DNA from: Oscillospiraceae bacterium
GTDB lineage: Bacteria > Bacillota > Clostridia > Oscillospirales > Acutalibacteraceae
Length of the DNA stretch: 35,722 bases
NCBI GenBank assembly: GCA_015065885.1
Contig: SVPJ01000025.1
Span: 1-35,722, forward strand
Reading direction: 5' to 3'
Numbering within the stretch: the first letter of the stretch is position 1; every line of letters starts with the position of its first letter. Positions 30,476 to 35,722 of this stretch are shown here, piece by piece. Position numbers and translations under genes: made by a program. The notes under the pieces are model-generated. The model did no database searches. It saw only the letters and a program-made list of their open reading frames with translations, and was not told the origin of the DNA.

Positions 30476-31601
30476 CCGTGTTTACTGGATATGGTTGCAA
30501 CAGGCGCTCGGATACGGCAACGGTCATCTCACGGCGCTGTTGCACGCCTTTGCCTCTCCCGAAGACATTTACGAAGCAGATAAAAACGCCCTTCGTGAGT
30601 GCGGTATGGCAGGCGCGGTACTCGGCCGTTTATGCGATAAGGAGACGGATACCGCGCGTAAAATACTGGAAAGCACGTTGCAACACGGCGACTGGGTGCT
30701 GACCCCTGCGGATGCGGCGTATCCGTCGCTGTTGCGCGGTATCTACGCACCGCCTGCCGTGCTGTACGGACGCGGAGAGATCCCCGATCTTTCGGTCGGT
30801 CCCGCCATTGCGGTGATCGGTACGCGCTCGCTCTCCCGTTACGGCAGGGACGTGACGGCGATGATGGCAAGCGGTCTTGTGCGCGGCGGTGCGTTGATCA
30901 TCAGCGGCGGTGCCGAGGGCGGTGACGCCGTGGCAACCGCCGCGGCACTGGAATGCGGCGGCCGCGTGGTGACGGTGCAGGCGTGCGGTCTGGACATGAA
31001 CTATCCTGTGGTGAACGAAGCGCTTCGCCGCCGCACGTTACAGCAAGGCGGCACGTTGCTTTCGGAATATCCGTACGGCGTACGGGTGGGCAAGGGTACG
31101 TTTCACGTGCGTAACCGCTTGATGAGCGGTATGGCGCACGGCGTTTTAGTGACCGAAGCACCCGAGGGAAGCGGCACGCTGATCACCGCCCGCCACGCCC
31201 GCGAGCAAGGGCGCGACGTATTTGCCGTGCCGGGTGCATTGAATATGCCGAGCAGTGCGGGCGGCAACGCACTCATTCAACACGGTGCGAAACTGGTGCG
31301 CTCTGCCGACGAGATATTGGAAGAATACGCACCGCTCTTCCCGCAGTTGCGGGAAACGAACAGGCAACCGAAAGCAACGGAAAAAGCGCCGGTGAAGGAG
31401 CGGAGTAACTCCTCGCCGCCCGCACCGCTCAGCGAAAAGGCTGCGGCGGTGCTTCAGGTGCTGAAAGCCGAGGCACTGCCGGTGGATGAGATCGCGGCAC
31501 AGACAGCGCTTTCGATGCCGCAGGTGCTCGCGGCGTTGACCGAACTGGAAATGTTCGCGTTGGCGATTTCCGAGGCGGGACAGCAATACCGCCGCTTATG
31601 A
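30465..31601 (+). CDS. dprA: DNA-processing protein DprA, 378 aa
   Basis: Loads RecA on incoming single-stranded DNA in natural transformation; widely conserved even where competence is unproven. An N-terminal SAM/HhH-like region precedes the Rossmann-like domain: VIGTRSLSRYG (118-127), SGGAEGGDAVATAAAL, GLDMNYPVVNEAL, LLSEYPYG, FHVRNRLMSGMA, EGSGTLITARHA, VPGALN. The usual SGGARGID is SGGAEGGD here. The last 60 residues form the DML1-type winged helix (SEKAAAVLQVLKAEALPVDEIAAQTALS). ATG 30465 follows AGGAGA. In the usual Firmicute position before topA. Confidence 0.96.
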   Translation: MLDSRVYWIWLQQALGYGNGHLTALLHAFASPEDIYEADKNALRECGMAGAVLGRLCDKETDTARKILESTLQHGDWVLTPADAAYPSLLRGIYAPPAVLYGRGEIPDLSVGPAIAVIGTRSLSRYGRDVTAMMASGLVRGGALIISGGAEGGDAVATAAALECGGRVVTVQACGLDMNYPVVNEALRRRTLQQGGTLLSEYPYGVRVGKGTFHVRNRLMSGMAHGVLVTEAPEGSGTLITARHAREQGRDVFAVPGALNMPSSAGGNALIQHGAKLVRSADEILEEYAPLFPQLRETNRQPKATEKAPVKERSNSSPPAPLSEKAAAVLQVLKAEALPVDEIAAQTALSMPQVLAALTELEMFALAISEAGQQYRRL

Positions 31602-31644
31602 TCTTACGGATACAGAATTGCAAGAGAAGGAATGGTCAATTACT

Positions 31645-33741
31645 ATGGCAACATTGGTGATTATGGAATCCCCCGCAAAGGCGAAGACCGTGCAGAAATA
31701 TTTGGGGCAGGGATATCAGGTGGTCGCGTCGATCGGCCACATTCGTGATCTGCCGAAGACGTTGCTCGGTGTGGATATCGAGAACGGTTTTCGTCCGCGT
31801 TATGTGGATATTCCCGGTAAATCGGCGCTGATCCGCCAGTTGAAGGGGATGGCGGCGGAGAGTGACAGCGTTATTCTCGCGACCGACCCGGACCGTGAGG
31901 GTGAGGCGATCTCGTGGCATCTGATGCAGGTGCTGGGTGTCGATCCGAAAAAGTGCAACCGCGTTACGTTTAATGAGATTACCAAGACCGGTGTCGCGCA
32001 GGGGATGCGTGCCCCGCGCGAACTGGATATGAATATGGTCAATGCACAGCAGGCGCGCCGTATTCTCGACCGCATCGTGGGCTACAAGATCAGCCCGTTT
32101 TTGTGGAAAAAGATCCGTGCAGGTCTGTCGGCAGGTCGCGTGCAGTCCGCTACCGTGAATCTGGTGGTGGAACGGGAAGAGGCTATTCGTGCGTTCCAAA
32201 GCGAGGAATATTGGACGATCGATGCGAAACTGTCCGCCGCGCCGAAGGGGAAGATGTTCCCCGCGAAGCTGTACAGCATCGGCCGCAACAAGGCGAAGTT
32301 GGAAAACGAGGAGCAGGCACACGCGGTGCTTGCAGAACTGGACGGCGTGCCGTTCACCGTGCAGGCGGTGAAACGCGGCGTGCGCCGCCTGGCGCCGACG
32401 CCTCCGTTCATCACCTCCACCATGCAGCAGGAGGCAAGCCGCAAGTTGGGCTTTGCCGCCCGCCGCACCATGAAGGCGGCGCAGGAACTGTATGAAGGCG
32501 TGGAAGTGAAGGGGCAGGGCGCGGTCGGTCTGATCACCTATATGCGTACCGACTCGTTGCGTATTTCGGAGGATGCCCGCCGCGAAGGCACGGAGTTTAT
32601 TAAGATCCGTTACGGTGCAAAGTATCTGCCCGAAAAGCCCCGCGTGTTCAAGACGAAGAACACGGCGCAGGATGCGCACGAGGCGATTCGTCCGACCATG
32701 CCGTCCCTCACCCCCGACGAGGTGAAGGATTCGCTCACGGCGGATCAGTACAAGCTGTACAAACTCATTTGGGAACGTTTTATTGCGAGTTTGATGGCGA
32801 ACTGCGTGCAGGACACCTGCCAGCTCGATATTGCAGCGGGACGCTGTCTGTTTAAGGCGAGTGGGTACACCGTGGCGTTTGACGGCTTTACCGTGTTGTA
32901 TGAAGAGGGGAAGGACGACAGCGAGGACGAGGACAACGCGGCACTGCCGCCGCTGGACGAAGGGGATACGCTGACCTTGCGCAAACTCGACGCCAATCAG
33001 CACTTTACCCAGCCGCCCGCACGCTACACCGAAGCGACCCTCATCAAGACGATGGAAGAAAACGGCATCGGCCGTCCGTCCACCTTCGCCACCACGGTCG
33101 GCACCATTCTGGCGCGCGAATACGTGGAGCGTGAGGGTAAATCGCTGAAGCCCACCCCGCTCGGTGAGATCACCACCCACCTGATGCGGGAAAAGTTCCC
33201 CGAAGTGGTGGACGTGGAGTTCACCGCGAATATGGAGCAGGAATTGGACGAGGTGGAAACGGGCAAGAACGATTGGGTGTCCACGCTCGACGCGTTCTAT
33301 CAGGGGTTTGCCAAAACGCTGGCCGCCGCCGAGCAGGAACTGAACGGCGAAAAGATCAAAGTGCCCGACGTGGAGAGCGACGTGGTGTGCGATCGGTGCG
33401 GGCGCAAAATGGTGGTGAAATCGGGTCGCTACGGCAAGTTCTTGGCGTGTCCCGGTTACCCCGATTGCAAGAATACCAAACGTATCGTGGAAGAAACGGG
33501 TGCGCTGTGCCCCCGTTGCGGCGGTATGATCGTGGCGAAGCGTTCGGGGCGCGGCCGCAAGTTCTACGGTTGTTCGAACTATCCGAAATGCGATTTCGTG
33601 GTGTGGAACGAGCCTTCGAGTGAAGTGTGCCCTCGTTGCGGACGCACGCTGTTTAAGAAAAAGGGCAAGAACGGCGAGTCGCTGTATTGTCTGAGTGAAG
33701 GGTGCGGGTACACGGGTACGCCGCAAAAGGAGAAGAAGTAA
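31645..33741 (+). CDS. topA: DNA topoisomerase I, 698 aa
   Basis: Type IA topoisomerase relaxing negative supercoils. The TOPRIM domain has the catalytic Glu in MESPAKAKT and the acidic motif DPDREGEAISWH. The nucleophile is Tyr299 in LITYMRTDSLRIS. From about residue 580 there are three zinc-binding modules: CDRCGRKM...CPGYPDC, CPRCGGMI...CSNYPKC and CPRCGRTL...CLSEGCGYTG. ATG 31645 matches the family N-terminus; AAGGAA lies rather far upstream, and a TTG at 31618 would add nine unconserved residues. It follows dprA by 43 nt and precedes trmFO by 3 nt, the classic dprA-topA-trmFO order. Confidence 0.97.
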   Translation: MATLVIMESPAKAKTVQKYLGQGYQVVASIGHIRDLPKTLLGVDIENGFRPRYVDIPGKSALIRQLKGMAAESDSVILATDPDREGEAISWHLMQVLGVDPKKCNRVTFNEITKTGVAQGMRAPRELDMNMVNAQQARRILDRIVGYKISPFLWKKIRAGLSAGRVQSATVNLVVEREEAIRAFQSEEYWTIDAKLSAAPKGKMFPAKLYSIGRNKAKLENEEQAHAVLAELDGVPFTVQAVKRGVRRLAPTPPFITSTMQQEASRKLGFAARRTMKAAQELYEGVEVKGQGAVGLITYMRTDSLRISEDARREGTEFIKIRYGAKYLPEKPRVFKTKNTAQDAHEAIRPTMPSLTPDEVKDSLTADQYKLYKLIWERFIASLMANCVQDTCQLDIAAGRCLFKASGYTVAFDGFTVLYEEGKDDSEDEDNAALPPLDEGDTLTLRKLDANQHFTQPPARYTEATLIKTMEENGIGRPSTFATTVGTILAREYVEREGKSLKPTPLGEITTHLMREKFPEVVDVEFTANMEQELDEVETGKNDWVSTLDAFYQGFAKTLAAAEQELNGEKIKVPDVESDVVCDRCGRKMVVKSGRYGKFLACPGYPDCKNTKRIVEETGALCPRCGGMIVAKRSGRGRKFYGCSNYPKCDFVVWNEPSSEVCPRCGRTLFKKKGKNGESLYCLSEGCGYTGTPQKEKK

Positions 33742-33744
33742 GTG

Positions 33745-35073
33745 ATGTCGATTACCGTGGTCGGAGCGGGACTTGCGGGATGTGAGGCCGCGTGGGCCAT
33801 TGCCCGTGCGGGCATTCCCGTGACGCTTTTGGAGATGAAACCCCACAAGTTTACCCCCGCACACAAAAGTGAACGGTTTGCCGAATTGGTGTGTTCCAAT
33901 TCGCTCAAAGCCGCCCGTCTCGACAGCGCGGCGGGTATGCTGAAAGAGGAGATGCGGCGGCTCGGCTCGCTTTGTATGGAGGTTGCCGCCACCTGTGCGG
34001 TGCCGGCGGGCGGTGCGCTGGCGGTGGATCGCGACGCCTTTGCGGCGGGCGTGACCGCCCGCATTACGGCGCATCCGCTCATCACGGTGAAACACGAGGA
34101 AGTGACCGCCCTGCCTACCGAAGGTGTGACGGTGATCGCGACGGGCCCGCTTACCTCCGACGCGCTGGCGGCGGCACTGCGTGAGCAGTGCGGTGCGGGA
34201 CTGAATTTTTACGACGCCGCCGCCCCGATCGTTTCGACCGACAGTTTGGACGAGGAACACCTGTTCCGTGCCTCCCGTTACGACCGCGAGGAGAGCGGGG
34301 AGGGGGATTACCTCAACTGTCCGCTGAACAAGGCGGAATACGAAGCGTTTCACGCGGCACTCATTACCGCCGAGACTGCCCCGTTGCACGAGTTTGAAAA
34401 GGATCTTACCGTGTACGAAGGGTGTATGCCGATCGAAGTGTTGGCACGCCGCGGGTTGGATGCGATCCGTTTCGGCCCGATGAAGCCGGTGGGACTGCGC
34501 GACCCGCGCACCGGACACCGTCCGTGGGCGGTACTCCAACTGCGGGCGGAAAACGCCGAGGGCAGTATGGTAAACTTGGTCGGATTTCAGACCAACCTGA
34601 AATTCGGTGAGCAAAAGCGGGTGTTCGGTATGATCCCCGCGCTGAAGAATGCGGAGTTTTTGCGTTACGGCGTGATGCACCGCAACACCTTTTTGAATTC
34701 CCCCGCGTTGCTGACAGCGGGCTTTCAGTCCCGCCGCGCACCGCATTTGTTCTTTGCGGGACAACTGACGGGTGTGGAAGGGTATATGGAATCGGCGGCG
34801 TCCGGCATTGTGGCGGGTATCAACGCCGCCCGTGCGGTAAAAGGCGAGCAAGCGCTCGTGTTGCCGCTCGATACGATGATCGGGGCACTGGCGGGATACA
34901 TCAGCAACCCCGACAACGAAAAGCATTTTCAACCGATGGGTGCGAATTTCGGGGTGATTCCCCCGCTTGAGAACCACATGCGGGATAAACGGGCGCGGTA
35001 CGCGGCGCTTTCGGCACGCGGGCTGGCGCATCTGGACGAGATCATAGGAGGTAAGGTGTCATGCATATCGTAG
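33745..35073 (+). CDS. trmFO: Methylenetetrahydrofolate-tRNA-(uracil-5-)-methyltransferase, 442 aa
   Basis: Makes 5-methyluridine at position 54 of tRNA using methylenetetrahydrofolate and FAD, the Firmicute replacement for SAM-dependent TrmA. The N-terminal dinucleotide-binding motif is VVGAGLAGCEAAWAIA; LLEMKP, ELVCSNSLKA, YLNCPLNKAEYEAFH, YEGCMPIEVLARRG and GQLTGVEGYMESAASG are family blocks. A GTG at 33742 (9 nt after AAGGAG) may be the real start, adding one residue. The 3' end overlaps plsX by 13 nt. Confidence 0.96.
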   Translation: MSITVVGAGLAGCEAAWAIARAGIPVTLLEMKPHKFTPAHKSERFAELVCSNSLKAARLDSAAGMLKEEMRRLGSLCMEVAATCAVPAGGALAVDRDAFAAGVTARITAHPLITVKHEEVTALPTEGVTVIATGPLTSDALAAALREQCGAGLNFYDAAAPIVSTDSLDEEHLFRASRYDREESGEGDYLNCPLNKAEYEAFHAALITAETAPLHEFEKDLTVYEGCMPIEVLARRGLDAIRFGPMKPVGLRDPRTGHRPWAVLQLRAENAEGSMVNLVGFQTNLKFGEQKRVFGMIPALKNAEFLRYGVMHRNTFLNSPALLTAGFQSRRAPHLFFAGQLTGVEGYMESAASGIVAGINAARAVKGEQALVLPLDTMIGALAGYISNPDNEKHFQPMGANFGVIPPLENHMRDKRARYAALSARGLAHLDEIIGGKVSCIS

Positions 35074-35722
35074 TAGATGCATTCGGCGGCGATAACGCCC
35101 CGCTCGCCCCGCTCACGGGGGCGGCATTGGCGGCGGCTGACGGTGCCGAGATCACTTTGGTGGGTAATGAGGAGATCCTCCGCCGTGTGGCGAAGGAACA
35201 CAACATTGCGCTCGACGGCATCGCCATCGTCCACGCCGAAGACGTGATCGCGATGGAGGACGAGCCCCGCTCCATTTTGAAGGCGCATAAGGATTGCTCG
35301 ATGGCGGTCGGCCTGCGCATGGTGGCGGAAGGAAAGGGCGACGCGTTCGTCAGCGCAGGCAGTACGGGTGCGCTCGTGATGGGCGCGACCTTCTTTGTGA
35401 AACGTATCAAGGGGGTGCCGCGTGCGGCAATCGCCACCCTGATCCCCACCGCCTCGGGCAAGCCCAGTTTGATGCTGGATTCGGGTGCCAACGCGGAATG
35501 CCGCCCCGAAATGCTGTGCCAGTTTGCGCAGATGGGCAGTGTGTATATGACCCGCGTGATGGGCGGCGGTAAGCCCGCGACGGTAGGACTCGTCAACATC
35601 GGTACCGAGGAGTGCAAGGGCGGCGAACTGCAGCAGGAGGCGTACCGCTTGATAAAGGAAAGCGGCGTGAACTTCGTCGGCAACGTGGAATCCCGCGAAG
35701 TGCCGTTCGGTGCGGCGGACGT
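35061..35722 (+). CDS. plsX: Phosphate acyltransferase PlsX, 3' end beyond window
   Basis: Converts acyl-ACP to acyl-phosphate for phosphatidic acid synthesis with PlsY. Visible hallmarks: VVDAFGGDNAP at the N-terminus, EDEPRSILKAHKDCSMAVGLRMVAEGKGDAFVSAGSTGALVMGA, LMLDSGANAECRP and NIGTEECKGGE. An excellent AGGAGGT (35046-35052) precedes the ATG with 8-nt spacing. About 220 codons are present, roughly two thirds of the protein. Its start lies within the end of trmFO, so the two are in one operon. Confidence 0.96.
   Translation, partial: MHIVVDAFGGDNAPLAPLTGAALAAADGAEITLVGNEEILRRVAKEHNIALDGIAIVHAEDVIAMEDEPRSILKAHKDCSMAVGLRMVAEGKGDAFVSAGSTGALVMGATFFVKRIKGVPRAAIATLIPTASGKPSLMLDSGANAECRPEMLCQFAQMGSVYMTRVMGGGKPATVGLVNIGTEECKGGELQQEAYRLIKESGVNFVGNVESREVPFGAAD

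Noticed and set aside
31636-35031. 1131-codon open frame on the minus strand opposite topA and trmFO
   Set aside because: Antisense shadow spanning two unmistakable genes; composition and lack of motifs or ribosome site argue against coding.

Overview
The window is chromosomal DNA from a moderately GC-rich Firmicute, most likely an uncultured gut or rumen member of the Clostridia (Oscillospiraceae/Ruminococcaceae-like). The evidence is strong Shine-Dalgarno sites, consensus sigma-A promoters, an infC-rpmI-rplT operon with a Bacillus-style L20 attenuator, folate-dependent TrmFO, LuxS, a dockerin protein and a Clostridia-type C-x2-C surface motif. No phage, plasmid, CRISPR or transposase gene is present. 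Names come from motif reading, not from database searches.

Layout. 1-923: 3' end of a surface protein with four tyrosine-rich repeats. 1050-3204: SGNH hydrolase, RluA-type pseudouridine synthase and luxS behind one promoter. 3286-7193: membrane-anchored G5/M23 peptidase, THUMP rRNA methyltransferase and a diacylglycerol-kinase-like lipid kinase. 7288-8595: aminotransferase. 8645-11087: secD-secF behind a perfect consensus promoter embedded in a long palindrome. 11251-13401: recG. 13427-15367: GH42-like glycoside hydrolase. 15464-17347: a TetR regulator facing two small membrane-protein genes. 17332-21786 (minus): a carbohydrate ABC importer made of a 742-residue binding lipoprotein and two permeases, one with an extra extracytoplasmic domain, with no ATPase gene. 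21846-22818 (minus): a secreted papain-like peptidase with a dockerin. 22819-23399: gene-free and repeat-rich. 23347-26602 (minus): ileS. 26610-27590: dut and a GNAT acetyltransferase. 27591-28090: gene-free repeats. 28091-28215 (minus): tRNA-Thr(CGU). 28256-29628: infC-rpmI-rplT. 29648-35722: trmH-type methyltransferase, dprA, topA, trmFO and plsX (cut by the window end).

Most of the window is housekeeping. The least ordinary parts are: (i) the TetR locus, where a self-complementary -10 and two symmetric -35 boxes drive both directions, serving a four-helix protein with an internal duplication and a membrane protein ending in synuclein-like 11-residue repeats; (ii) the ABC importer, whose binding protein carries an N-terminal propeller-like domain and whose second permease carries a seventh helix plus an adaptor-like external domain; (iii) a palindrome GTTACA-N4-TGTAAC found at both the importer promoter and the M23-peptidase promoter; (iv) a perfect 28-bp inverted repeat that includes the 3' end of the tRNA gene; and (v) two families of dispersed hairpin repeats.
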